From Lactarius indigo (lineage: Eukaryota; Basidiomycota; Agaricomycetes; Russulales; Russulaceae), in contig JAFKAC010000024.1 in NCBI GenBank assembly GCA_025766275.1, positions 620,001-684,000 on the forward strand: 64,000 nucleotides of DNA. Direction: 5' to 3'. Positions 10,113 to 20,447 of this stretch are shown in pieces (the first letter of the stretch is position 1; the number at the start of each line of letters is the position of its first letter). A model generated the notes under the pieces. The model worked only from the letters and a program-made list of their open reading frames with translations. It had not been told where the DNA came from and did not search any database. Both the position numbers and the translations under genes were made by a program.

Positions 10113-13100
10113 ATGCCTCCAAAGAATACCTTCACCATTCCCATGGGAGATGTTGTTGAGGTTGTTAACCAGACACGGAAGACTAAGCGGGGACTCCGTA
10201 CCACTGTAAAGGAAGTCCCTTTCCACTTAAAGAAGGGGAAGTCAGGTCAAGCTTCAATGTCTCAAACTGGAGTGGAGACCACTATGGAGACAGTACAGTC
10301 GCAGTCATCCAGGGACTCACCACATGGGATAGAGGAATCACATACCCTTCACCACATAGAGCCATATGAACCTGATTTGCAAGACTTTCAAGCAGAGGAA
10401 TCCCAGCCCCAACAAAGTGTATGTCCACAAACCTCCTATGATCATTGTCGGACTTCTGATTATTCATAGACACCAATAAGCCAGTGGACAGACATGCGGA
10501 GCAGATACATCCACCTGTTGCTCGAGATGGAGGGTCTGACAAGTGCTCCAAATTGCTCTATGTGTACCAGTTCAATGCAGATCAAGTGCTCCGATTGTAT
10601 TGGAGGAAAGTACTTCTGCAAGGAATGTTGCCTTCAAACACATATGCGATCCCCATTCCATCGGATGTCCCGCTGGACTGGCACACACTTTGCACCAATG
10701 TTATTAATGTCAATTGGATTTAAGCTCTGCTTTGGTTATGATGGGAGGCCATGTCCACTTACAGTGGAGGTATGAACATATCAGATATATGAATCCCACA
10801 TATACTCATATATCCATAGGGACACCAAGCGTCAGATGGGACACAGCGCAGAAAGCGGACGTCCCGTCAGACTCGTTCTGCATCACTTGTATCTGTTGAG
10901 GAAGAGCAGGCTCATTCATCGGGAGGTCCACAGCCTTCGTCACAAACTCTTGAAGATATGCCTGGGATTTCAGATACATTGTTTGACTTTGCTGGGGATG
11001 TGTTGGATCCCTCTGAGGGAAACACACGACGCACTCGGACCACAATGTCGGGAAACCCGCTGATCACCGTTGTCAATCAAACAGGTGTCTTTGATATGGA
11101 TGTACTCTTCTGCATATGCCCCAATGCTGGTGCCAATGATGAGCAACTACTCCAAGCTGGAATATTTCCTTCAACCTTCAAGCAGATTGAGACTGCATTC
11201 ACCTTCTCAGTTCTGGATGACTTCTTGGCTGACAACCTGGAGTGCAAGACAACTGCACAACAGTACTATTCTAAGCTTCAGAGCATCACCAATCGGATGT
11301 TCCCTGACCATGTCCCGGTGAGTATCAATGCTATCCTGATACTGCATAACATCTTATTGATGGAGACATATAGAACCTCTACAAACAGCTCTTGAGGGCA
11401 TCCCGACAATGGAGGGACTTGAAGAATAGGATTGAAAGCGGTTTGGGACATCAGCACACAGGGACATCCGCTAATGAAGGGTCCATGGCCATATTCTGTC
11501 CAGCCTGTCCACAGCCAGGCATCAATCTACCAGATGATTGGAGGACCAGATATAATGATAAGCCGTATGTATTCATTGAGAACATGTCAAATATCTCAGT
11601 ATTGACTTGCTCGAAGGAATCAACTCATCTGAACCTTCATAATGGATGGCAACTTCTCAGCAGAGCACATGAGGTGTAGGACAGGAGATACGGACGTTCC
11701 GCTATCAGCGGGGATGGCCTTCATGGCAAATCCCAATTCATATAAGGCTCATCTGCATAGTGGGCAAGAGATTTCCCAGGTATGTCAGATACTATTGACA
11801 GTGACTGTTGTCTTATAGTCTCATAGCCCAGCACATGTAACACATACAGGGCCATTGAACAGGCCAATTCAAGTCGTCCACACCTTGATGTTACAGGCAT
11901 CGGAGCAACCGCATGCTGTCATGGATTCTTTGTCCCTACATCTGTAGTTGACTTCCAGAAGGGAGAGAGGTATGTCCGACGCATTAAGCACCCTAAGTAT
12001 GGAATTGATAATTGATGTATGTTTGATGTCAGGCAAATCAATATGGACTATAGCCTTTGCAAGGCCCTTTCCTACAATATGGGGGACATCCCTGTGGCCT
12101 TGGTCATGTATAATATCATGTGCCAATATGGTGTTCACTTCAAGGAAAGGGTGGAGAAGAGCCCGGAGTTATCTCTGTCTAGCTCATTGCAACTTCACAC
12201 TGGGATTGGCCTCTTTCATATCCATGGCCATCAAGATTCATGCTTACCCCGCTTTTCCCCAAGCTATATCCCTGGAGCGAAGCAGGTGGATGGAGAGATC
12301 ATTGAGACATTGTGGGCACCACTCAATAACATCTCACGGAGCATCCGTGGGATGTCCCTTGCCCATCGCCAGGAGGTATTGGATGCACATATGAACCATT
12401 CCAATTGGAAGAAGATGGTCCGCATTGGTCCGTTTAATCTGTATCTATAATCCATTTGATTCTAATATAATAATGTTCCAGTTCCATCACTTCTGAAGCG
12501 GTGGAAACGGATGGATAATGGTATAGATCTCAGTGCTGAGATATTAGACACTCTCAATGCAAGGTTCAAGAAGAAGACTAAACGATGGCTTAAGGCAGAA
12601 AGTCATGCTCAATCAAACAGGCATGAAGACCCCACTTTAATGGACATATATGATACAGTGACATCCAAAGGTATTGTGACCTGACAAATCCTATGTATTC
12701 TATACTAATGTCTATCATTAGCTCCCTCTCGTGCAGAGATTCAGCAGCAGCTGATTTCGGAGGAGAGCGGAGATATTACTGCTCATGGTCAAACATCTTG
12801 GATTGCATGTGGGATAAAGATCCAGGAGTTGCAGTGAGTCCATCCAATGACCCATTTGACTGTTGGTTAACATCCACTCTGTAAAGGCTTGCTATCAGAT
12901 ATCAACTCCGAGCACATGGTCTGAAGATCAACACTGAGGAGGCTCAAGTCATTGAAAACAAGCGGAGTCGCCTTCAGAAGCTCATTGACATATTTGAGCA
13001 CCAGGGAGATTCCTTCCTACTCCACCAGCCGCTTGCAGATGATTCCTCAATAGTGCCTTTGGGTGACTATGAGGAATATGACCATGTGGATGATCTTGGA

Positions 13101-13986
13101 GATCCTGAAGATACAGATGATGATCATTCAGCCCATGCCTCCATCTGTCCTACTCCGCAAGCACTGGATGGATCTGGGATGGATGCAACTAATCCTGAGG
13201 ACTTTCCGGTCCTCCTCCCATCATCCCTTGGATGGGAATGGTGTGTTAGGCATGGTTTCCAATCCCTTGCTGGAAAGGAGGTACAGCTACGCCATGCTCA
13301 AGCTAGTGAATCCATTCATGGAATCCGCCTCGCTCTTGGATTTAAATCCGCTCTGTTCCGCACTCAGGTACGACCTGCTCACACACAACAGACAAAGACC
13401 CGCGCCTGGAATGCCATACACAGTGTTGACACTAATGTCCGTGAGCATGCGCGCATATATAGCATGGCACGGGATGCCTATAGGAAGCTCCGCAAAGCTG
13501 CACCCATTCCACAGGACCTCCCGAAGCTCCATTCAAAGGATCTCCGTGTAGCAACATTGGTCCTTGGATCACAACAAGTAGGACAGTGGAATACACAACA
13601 ATCCTGGATCTGGGGCTTTGGCAATACCACTGAAGATGATGGAACATGGATGGATGATTGTATGTGCTCCATTGAATTCTATATTCATGTGTTCATATAT
13701 TCATACAGTTGAAAGGGTTCACTGGCTCCGTGCAAGGGCACAGTTTGAGCGGTGGTCAGAGGAACAAGACAGCATCCATAATGAAGCTAAATGGATCCCA
13801 GCATACTTCCATTCCAAAGCAGAGACATGGAAGAAACTCATGATCATTGCTGCACAAGGTTCATTAAAGGGGCATCAAGCATATGCATCATACCAGATGC
13901 ATGCATGGGAGGGACTTTCCAGAAGCTCTGTGAAGGCTCTTACTCCGATTACTGATGCTCCATTGAAGCACTGTAAGATGAAATGA
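10113..13986 (+). pseudogene. KDZ transposase, multi-exon, with probable inactivating changes
   Basis: Start MPPKNTFTIPMGDVVEVVN (10113). About twelve short exons follow: a CxC2-type cysteine cluster (CSMC, C-x2-C, CKECCLQTH, PFH, W-T-G-T-H-F; 10550-10700), FCPACPQPGINLPDDW (11490-11540), the MDGNFSAEHM strand (11643-11672), STCNTYRAIEQANSS, DFQKGER, INMDYSLCKAL, VMYNIMCQYGVHFKER, GLFHIHGHQDSCLPRF, QVDGEIIETLWAPLN and GMSLAHRQEVLDAHM (12354-12398), with a C-terminal helical region ending at 13986. These blocks in this order define the KDZ family, whose RNase H-fold transposase is expected to use Asp/Asp/Glu. Two oddities: TGA at 11630-11632 where Arg is usual just before the T-F-I-M-D-G-N-F strand, and Asn (12112-12114) where the Y-D-I-x-C-Q motif normally has Asp. 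Confidence 0.88.
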
Positions 13987-14448
13987 GATTGCTTGTCCTG
14001 ATTCATGTATTCCTCCTATAGTACATATCAATTGACATAAGTGTTTGGTTCTTGCAAATGAAATGAATGGCTTTTCTCGAACCCCCCGATCCCCTCTCAT
14101 ATATATCCATTTGCCTGTGACAGGAATTAAGTGGAGGTCCGCTTTTGGGCAATGCTGTTGGACTATCATTACAGCGGATTTCCCGACATGTATATTCTGA
14201 GTATGAACTATTAGTTATTAGCTATTTCCCCCAACACCGATCATCTATCATTATATATTGACTTGCGATCAGATGTTCATTACTTGTCCAATATAATTGT
14301 AGTTGTCTGATATGTATGCAATTTGCTGTACATATCTCAACAGGTGATCAATGATCCCACACACCTAAACAGTGCTCACCCAGTCAAATATTTGAGTTCA
14401 AGAGCATCTCTGGATACCCTACATTATCATGGAACTATCCGCATGGAT
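13987..14448. other. KDZ right subterminal noncoding region
   Basis: No gene. AT-rich, with one dispersed palindrome (AGCGGATTTCCCGAC, 14173-14187) before the right inverted repeat. Confidence 0.5.
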
Positions 14449-14602
14449 TTCCGATTATCTCCGACCCAGCCGGCGTCGGCTGGACTATCAATTATGGCGG
14501 AATCTCCGCTGTCGGCCGGCGCCGGCTGAGTATGAACTATTAAAGAATCTCACCGTCGGTTGGGGGTATCAATTACATAAGCCATCGCTATCCATTGGCT
14601 GT
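14449..14602 (-). repeat. KDZ right terminal inverted repeat
   Basis: Reverse complement of the left repeat (1608-1760), including the GGCGGAATCTCCGC palindrome and the GCCGGCGCCGGC core; followed by the target duplication GTAGTGCG at 14603-14610. Confidence 0.93.
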
Positions 14603-15082
14603 GTAGTGCGCCTTAGCTCCTTAGCTTTGGCTTAATCAACTATCTGCATTGTATCTCCATTAACTCCTTGAGTGCCTTCAGTCCCTTCAGCACTCAAGCC
14701 CTTGACCCAGAACCTCTGACCCTTGACCCTTATCCCCTTTGGGTCATTCCCCTCTCAGCCTCTGTGCAGGCTTCCCCTTGACTTCGCTCCTATCCTCTTT
14801 CTGTCTTACTGGTCAGCCCAGTGACACGTGACCTTTGGACTTAGGCCCTTGAGCTCGTCCATTGCTAACAGACTCAGTCACCTTAGCGCAAGGGGCTGTT
14901 ACAAAAGGACCTTCTCGCCTCATCACAGGGGGATTGTCACCGACTTAGCTACCGCAGCATAGGAGCTATTACAGAAGCCCTTAGGAATCCTTCCACTCAG
15001 TGGGGATCCGACTCAGAGTCCTTTGCCTCAGGCAAGATCTGTTACAGAACGACGCACGCCCCCGCAGAGGCGTGACACCAGA

Positions 15083-15334
15083 AGTAAATGACATCATAAT
15101 GATATCATGATAAAGATAGAACAAAGGAAAGTACAAAGGCGTTGAATACAACGCAGAGTCTGGATCTATGATATCATAAGGTACAGTGATGTCATACATG
15201 ATGCAATGATCAGCACTAGATTGTACAGATCAAAATGTAAGTAATCTACAAGTTCAATTAATCTAATCTAAAGCAGTCCATGCTGCAAGTCCGGTCCGTA
15301 CGAGCCGCTAAGTGTGCAAGGGTCACTTATCAAC
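15083..15334 (-). repeat. Copia C1 3' LTR, second piece
   Basis: Resumes after the second CCAGA copy and matches 21437-21688 with four visible substitutions (CAGCAC/CAGTGC counts two, TACGAG/TACAAG, GTGTGC/GTGCGC). Ends TTATCAACA at 15334, next to the polypurine tract. Confidence 0.93.
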
Positions 15335-15346
15335 ATCTCCCCATGA
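15335..15346 (-). other. Copia C1 polypurine tract
   Basis: On the element strand ATCATGGGGAGA directly abuts the 3' LTR; the position and purine content are those of the plus-strand primer of reverse transcription. Confidence 0.7.
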
Positions 15347-15354
15347 TCTACAAT

Positions 15355-18300
15355 CTAAGTACACAAGAGTCCCATGTCATCATTGTGCTTCTGCAGCAGG
15401 ACACATGGTAGTGACTTTGTAAAGCCGTCCGCAACCATATCCACAGTAGGAGTTCTAATGAGGGTGATGGTCCCCTTTTCGATGTACTCCCAAATGACAT
15501 GATGCCGTATGGCAATGTGCTTAGACCGTCTCCCAGTGACAGGGTTCAAGGCCAAGTCAATGGCACCCTTATTGTCACCATGCAGTGGGATGGGGTCGTC
15601 GACCTCGTACCTGAGTTCCGTGAGGAAGCTCTGATACCACGCAGCCTGGTTAGCCGCGTCGGTCATGGCCATGTATTCTGCTTCCGTTGTGTTTTGGGCA
15701 ACAGTCTTTTGCTTGCGCGAAGACCAGCTTATTGCACCGTTAGCTAGTAGGAACACATAACCAGAGGTGGAGTGGCGGTCATCAGTCTGATCAGCCAGAC
15801 TGGAATCAGTGTAGCCGTGAAGGCCATCGCCATTGGTGCCATCATAGACAATACGCATATCCATAGTTCCCACTAAGTAGGACAGGACATACTGCGCAAG
15901 TCGCAGATGTTGTGGTGAAGGGTTCACTGCGTACTGCGCCAAACGTGACACAGCGAAGGAGATATCTGGCCTAGTGCCAATCTGCACGTAAAGCAGACTC
16001 CCAATAAGAGATTGGTAGTGAGAGATATCTGAGGCAGTTGCCTGCGACGTATATTTAACCAGGTGCTCGTCAGCACCAGCGGGCAAGGGTGTGTTGTGTG
16101 GTGTGGCATCAGTCATGCCAAAGCGTTCAAGGACATCCTTGATGTAGCCAGACTGATCTATTTCGATGCGTCTAAGGGAGTGGTCGCGCACAATGCGCAT
16201 ACCAAGATAAGATTTTATCTCCCCGAGATCTGTCATCTCATAGCGTTCAGACAAGTCTGACTTAAGATGCTTGATACCACTCAATGAGGGACCCAGTATA
16301 GTGATGTCGTCAACGTAGACAATAACGAAGAGTGGATCATACCCCTCTCGTTGAGGCATCACATATATGCCAGCATCAGCAAACGTCTGCTTAAAGCTGA
16401 GTGCAGTGAGCACTCCATGGAATTGCAAGTTCCATGCGCGGGAGGCCTGTTTGAGACCATAGATCGCCTTAACTAGGCGACACACCTTCGTCTCAGAGCC
16501 AGTGACAGTGAAACCTTGTGGCTGCTCCATGTAAATCTCCTCATCAAGCACGCCATTGAGAAAAGCAGACTTAACATCCATCTGATGGATGTGCCAGTCC
16601 TCCAGCGCGGCCAACGCCAGAAGTAAACGTAGCGACTCAAATCGTGCGACGGGAGAGAAGGTTTCATCAAAATCTACGCCAGGGATCTGCGTGAATCCCT
16701 TAGCCACCAAGCGAGCTCTATAGCGGCCATCCGCTTTGAGTTTAAAGACCCATTTGGATTTTACTGCCTTACGATTAGGCGGGAGATCCACTAACTCCCA
16801 AGTCCCATTCTTAGCTAGGGCGTCCATTTCATACTGGCACGCCTTAGTCCACTCATCTGCAGCTGCAGACCGCATGGCCTCTGCATAGGTTGCAGGGTCT
16901 CGGCCCACAAAGGCAGCAGCCAGTAACTCTGCATTCCCCAGATGTCTGCCGCGCCATGCTGCATTGTCCACATTGAAGTAACGTGGATTGGGCACAGGGA
17001 CACGAGCAGTGCGCCTTGGTGCATTGTCCATCTCGCGCAACAGCTGACTACGCTGTGCACGATCCTCAAATCCCCCAGGCATTTCTGGTGAGGGAGGAGG
17101 GACATGGCGCATAATGCGCGTTGCACTAGGACGCGGCGGGGGTGAAGTGGGAGTGGTCTGCTCACGTTTAGGTGTGGTGGGCAGAGCTGGCAGAGCAGGT
17201 GGTGGCGTGGTAGGGCGTGATTGGACTTGTGGGGGGTCTAAAAGGTTTTCTACATCCTCCTCCTCACTACTACTGGAGTGTGCAGGGGAGGGTGCTCGCA
17301 TTGGTGGTAACGCCGGCGGGTGAGGCACGGCAGTCACTGTTGTGCTAGGCACGACTGGTGGTGAAGGTGTGGGGTGTGTCTCAACACCCTGGAGGGACGG
17401 GAAGCTACTCTCGTCGAATGTCACATCCCTGGACACTCGAACGGAGCGGGTTGAGCGGTCCCAGAGCTTATAGCCCTTAGATTCGGGCTCAAACCCAATA
17501 AGCGTGACCTCAATGGCCTTCGCATCCAATTTGCGACGCTTATCAGCGGGTACGTGCATGTACCCCTTGCATCCGAAGATGCGAAGATGTGAGACATCAG
17601 GCACTTTGCCAGAGTGCCAGAGCTCATAGGGAGTGCGCCACTTAAGCCCACGGACTGGAGAGCGGTTATAAATGTGCACAGCTGCGCACACTGCATGCTC
17701 CCAGAAGCCTTTAGACATGCCAGCTGTGTGGAGCATGGACATTGCCTTATCCATAATGGTGCGGTTAAACTGCTCGGCTTTCCCATTGGACTGTGGTGAA
17801 CCTGGCATTGTGAGGTGATGCTCTATCCCTTTCTGCTTAAGAATGTCCTGCGTGACACTTGACATGTACTCGCCACCGCAGTCAGAGTGCAGAGCGCGCA
17901 GTTTATGGCCAGACTGGGTTTCACCCCAGGCCAAATACATTTGCAGCGACTTAGCAAACTGATCCTTCGACTTAAGGAAGTGGACCACAGTGAACTTAGT
18001 GTGGTCGTCTATGAAGGTGGCTGTGTATGTCGAGCCTTGCAGAGACTGAGTTTGCATAGGACCGGCGAGGTCACTGTGCACAATCTCAAATTGACGAGTT
18101 GTCCTCTTGTTTGAGGACGCAGAAAAGGGTTGGCGAGTGGATTTACCAATCTCGCACCCACGGCAGACTGTGTGGGCCGTGGTAGAGCTATCTATGTCCA
18201 TGCCAGTAGTGGCAGAGGGACCATGCGCCTTCAGCGCTGCAGAGGAGATGTGTCCCATGCGTTGATGCCAGATATCAAGTGTGGCAGCACTTGATTTTGT

Positions 18301-19665
18301 GTGGGTGTTGAGGCCGACGCAGGCTGCGTCCAACCAGTACAGGTTGTCCTCAAGGTAGCCTTTGGCCACACACTTTTGGTTGACAGATATTTTAAAGGAG
18401 CCACTGTCAAAGGCAATCTCAGCACCCTTTTGTGCTAGGGCGCGCGTCGACAAGAAGCGCGTCTTCACCTGTGGTAGGTGTAGCACATTGCTGAGGGTGA
18501 TAGAGATGCCCTGGCTCGTAGTGAAGACGACAGACCCGACACCTACTTGGTCTATTGTGGACTTATCCCCTAGGCGTACAGTGCCTTTAGTTGGGGTGTA
18601 GTCCTTGAAGTCAGACCGATGTGGGGTGATGTGGTGTGTGGCACCGCTGTCCATCATCCAACGCACACGCGAGGCAGCATACAAGGCAACACCGATTGAT
18701 TCAGAGGCCCAATCTATTTTGGGCTCTACGACCTCCGTAATGGAGGCGGTGGTAGGTACTAGGACATGACTATTGGCGGCCTTGTTGCCTGCTTTCTCCT
18801 TCTCCTTTGCGTCAGCCTCATCCTTCTTCCTCCTCCTGCAATCAGGCTTGATATGGCCCTTTTTGTTGCAGTAGTGGCAAGTCAGACCGGAGTGGTCCTT
18901 CTTGCCTTTCTTGCCTGTCGACTTGACGGGGGCCACCTTGTTGAGGGAGGAGCCAGAGGGCCCAGCACGGCGAGCTTCTTCTGACACTATGCGCGCTATG
19001 ATCTCAGCGTGCTTAAGTCCAGAAGGGGCCCCACTGGCAAGGATGGTAGAGGCCAACACCTCATATGAGGGCGGCAGTGCGTGGAGGAGAATGAGACAGA
19101 ATTGAGTGTCAGTGACACCCATTTGTGCGTTGGAAAGGGCAACCCGTAGCTCATTGAGCTTGGCCAGCTGAGTGGCCATGGGTGCGGAGTCGTCAAGGCG
19201 GGCTTGTGTTAGTTGGATCCACAAGTTGAAGATGGTGGTGCTGCCCGAAGCACCAGCGTATACGTCTCTGAGCTTGTCCCACTTGGCTTTGAAGGTGGGA
19301 TAGGCGGCATTGTCAGCAACGAGGGAGTAGACGTCAGGTTTGAGGTAAAGGCGGAGGTACGCCTTCGCCCGACGTTGTACTGAGTCCCATTCGTCTTGAG
19401 AGACATCAACTGGTCCATGGTGGAGGGTGAACACATCCTCTGCTTCGTGCAGCGTGAGGATGGCTTCAATTGTCCCAGACCACTCATTCCAGTGAGTGCC
19501 GTTGAACTGTTCAAGGCGAATGCCAGAGGGCATGCCGAACGTTGCGCCATAGGCAGCAGAGATTCGTGTAGAGGGTGTGGACCCAGTGGGGGGAAGCGTG
19601 GAGCCCCCCGCAGTAGCAGTAACACCGGCAGCAGCGCCAGTGGGAGATGGTGTGTGAGAAGACAT
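15355..19665 (-). CDS. Copia gag-pol polyprotein, uninterrupted, 1436 aa
   Basis: One frame from MSSHTPSPTGAAAGV to DMGLLCT. In order: a capsid-like region (about 40-230), a CCHC zinc knuckle CHYCNKKGHIKPDC (about 265), protease with WMMDSGATHHIT (about 340), the integrase zinc region with HQRMGHIS and CRGCEIGKSTRQPF, the integrase core with HSDLAGPM, FIDDHTKFT, HSDCGGEYMS and GKAEQFNRT, a proline-rich linker, reverse transcriptase with WVFKLKADG, QMDVKSAFLNG and YVDDITILG (about 1120), and RNase H with SSRKQKTVAQNTTEAEYMAM. Integrase before reverse transcriptase is the Ty1/copia order. All recognisable catalytic motifs are present and no stop is seen, so the protein could be functional, but the 3' LTR of this copy is split by 13.7 kb. 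Gag and pol share a single frame, as in most copia elements. Confidence 0.96.
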   Translation of the reverse strand: MSSHTPSPTGAAAGVTATAGGSTLPPTGSTPSTRISAAYGATFGMPSGIRLEQFNGTHWNEWSGTIEAILTLHEAEDVFTLHHGPVDVSQDEWDSVQRRAKAYLRLYLKPDVYSLVADNAAYPTFKAKWDKLRDVYAGASGSTTIFNLWIQLTQARLDDSAPMATQLAKLNELRVALSNAQMGVTDTQFCLILLHALPPSYEVLASTILASGAPSGLKHAEIIARIVSEEARRAGPSGSSLNKVAPVKSTGKKGKKDHSGLTCHYCNKKGHIKPDCRRRKKDEADAKEKEKAGNKAANSHVLVPTTASITEVVEPKIDWASESIGVALYAASRVRWMMDSGATHHITPHRSDFKDYTPTKGTVRLGDKSTIDQVGVGSVVFTTSQGISITLSNVLHLPQVKTRFLSTRALAQKGAEIAFDSGSFKISVNQKCVAKGYLEDNLYWLDAACVGLNTHTKSSAATLDIWHQRMGHISSAALKAHGPSATTGMDIDSSTTAHTVCRGCEIGKSTRQPFSASSNKRTTRQFEIVHSDLAGPMQTQSLQGSTYTATFIDDHTKFTVVHFLKSKDQFAKSLQMYLAWGETQSGHKLRALHSDCGGEYMSSVTQDILKQKGIEHHLTMPGSPQSNGKAEQFNRTIMDKAMSMLHTAGMSKGFWEHAVCAAVHIYNRSPVRGLKWRTPYELWHSGKVPDVSHLRIFGCKGYMHVPADKRRKLDAKAIEVTLIGFEPESKGYKLWDRSTRSVRVSRDVTFDESSFPSLQGVETHPTPSPPVVPSTTVTAVPHPPALPPMRAPSPAHSSSSEEEDVENLLDPPQVQSRPTTPPPALPALPTTPKREQTTPTSPPPRPSATRIMRHVPPPSPEMPGGFEDRAQRSQLLREMDNAPRRTARVPVPNPRYFNVDNAAWRGRHLGNAELLAAAFVGRDPATYAEAMRSAAADEWTKACQYEMDALAKNGTWELVDLPPNRKAVKSKWVFKLKADGRYRARLVAKGFTQIPGVDFDETFSPVARFESLRLLLALAALEDWHIHQMDVKSAFLNGVLDEEIYMEQPQGFTVTGSETKVCRLVKAIYGLKQASRAWNLQFHGVLTALSFKQTFADAGIYVMPQREGYDPLFVIVYVDDITILGPSLSGIKHLKSDLSERYEMTDLGEIKSYLGMRIVRDHSLRRIEIDQSGYIKDVLERFGMTDATPHNTPLPAGADEHLVKYTSQATASDISHYQSLIGSLLYVQIGTRPDISFAVSRLAQYAVNPSPQHLRLAQYVLSYLVGTMDMRIVYDGTNGDGLHGYTDSSLADQTDDRHSTSGYVFLLANGAISWSSRKQKTVAQNTTEAEYMAMTDAANQAAWYQSFLTELRYEVDDPIPLHGDNKGAIDLALNPVTGRRSKHIAIRHHVIWEYIEKGTITLIRTPTVDMVADGFTKSLPCVLLQKHNDDMGLLCT

Positions 19666-20435
19666 TGGGATGATTTATCTATCGCCAAGGAGCAGTCAGC
19701 GATAGTGCTTCATAGTTTGCAAGACAAAGATAGAGGGGGATACCACTCCTGTCTGTGATTCTGTAAGGCCAGAACGCTAACGTGTCCTGTCTCCTGATAG
19801 TATGCCAGTGTTACAAGGGCTAGGCCCAGGTTGGAAGAGTCCCTTTGCCATACCATGAGCTAGCTGCCAGCCAGGATGTGTCTAGGACACAGCTCAAATG
19901 GTTTGCGTCAGGGGGAAGGTGAAGGGATTGCTTTCAGAGCCCAAGGCTGTCTACCTCAGCCTTCTCGGCCTGTTGGTTGCCTCATCGCCACAAGTGGCTT
20001 TACTGAATCCTTTCCCATTGCCGCTACAAGGCAGGTATCTGGTTGCAGAACACCATAATGGTGAACACCCCCCAGAGCCTGAACCAGGTTTTACACTCCC
20101 ATGGTGAGGAGATCCTGCGCCCAGTGTGGAGCACCAGAGACAGCTGGCGCTAAGCTCCACAATACACAGCCCAGTGGGCCATGCACGCCTGGATATTTTG
20201 AAGTTAAGGGGCTACCAGACCCAGTCTCCTTGCGCATAGCGCAGGGGCTAGGAAAACAGTAGGGGTGAAAGTAGGACTACTGGGCAGTACATACACAGGA
20301 GGTTCCTTAGCAGAGACAAGTGGCGCCCCACTGCTCTCTGCCTTGGGCAAGGCTGGTAAGGCCCCAGACAGACCTTAGCCTGGTGTGTCCTCCTAGGAAG
20401 ACAGTGACCAGCCAAGTGGAGTGGCTAGGGCACCA
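19666..20435. other. Copia C1 untranslated leader
   Basis: About 770 bp between the primer-binding site and the gag-pol start (on the minus strand). Short frames only; no gene supported. Such long leaders usually hold packaging and translation signals, but none can be pointed to here. Confidence 0.55.
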
Positions 20436-20447
20436 GGGCCCATAACC
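20436..20447 (-). other. Copia primer-binding site for a half initiator-tRNA
   Basis: Directly inside the 5' LTR the plus strand reads GGGCCCATAACC, so the element reads GGTTATGGGCCC. This is complementary to the anticodon arm (GGGCCCAUAACC) of eukaryotic initiator methionine tRNA, not to its 3' CCA end. Priming from an initiator-tRNA fragment cut in the anticodon loop is known for Drosophila copia and relatives. Confidence 0.82.

Larger units (their letters stand above)
1608..14602 (+). mobile_element. KDZ-superfamily DNA transposon with cargo genes
   Basis: About 13 kb bounded by inverted repeats of roughly 140 bp and by GTAGTGCA (1600-1607) and GTAGTGCG (14603-14610), a 7-8 bp target duplication; 8 bp is usual for the Zisupton/KDZ group. 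It contains a multi-exon KDZ transposase on the plus strand (10113-13986) and up to four other genes: two on minus (2932-4877, 5485-6519) and two on plus (6772-8652, 9254-9886). A 15-bp imperfect palindrome is scattered through the whole element. The transposase has an apparent stop and a substituted motif residue, so this copy is probably not autonomous. Confidence 0.92.
1339..15077 (+). mobile_element. Gypsy-type solo LTR (G3 relative) split by the KDZ transposon
   Basis: Ends TGTCATGAAC at 1339 and GGCGTGACA at 15077, flanked by CCAGA on both sides. Outside the KDZ element it consists of 1339-1607 and 14603-15077. It carries a TATA box (TATATAAA, 1584-1591) and, beyond the KDZ insertion, the word TAGCTTTGGCTT (14622-14633). 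That word is identical to the self-priming word in the G3 LTR, and the last 40 bp (TTACAGAAC, GCACGCCCC, GGCGTGACA) also match G3. No internal retrotransposon sequence remains, so this is a recombined solo LTR. Confidence 0.88.

Noticed and set aside
1608..14602. A TET/JBP dioxygenase or cytosine-modifying cargo gene in the KDZ element
   Set aside because: Looked for the H-x-D ... H ... R pattern and family blocks in the spliced cargo genes; none matched. K1-K4 cover the cargo region.
16815..19688. Plus- and minus-strand small ORFs across the copia element
   Set aside because: Shadows of the 1436-codon gag-pol frame.
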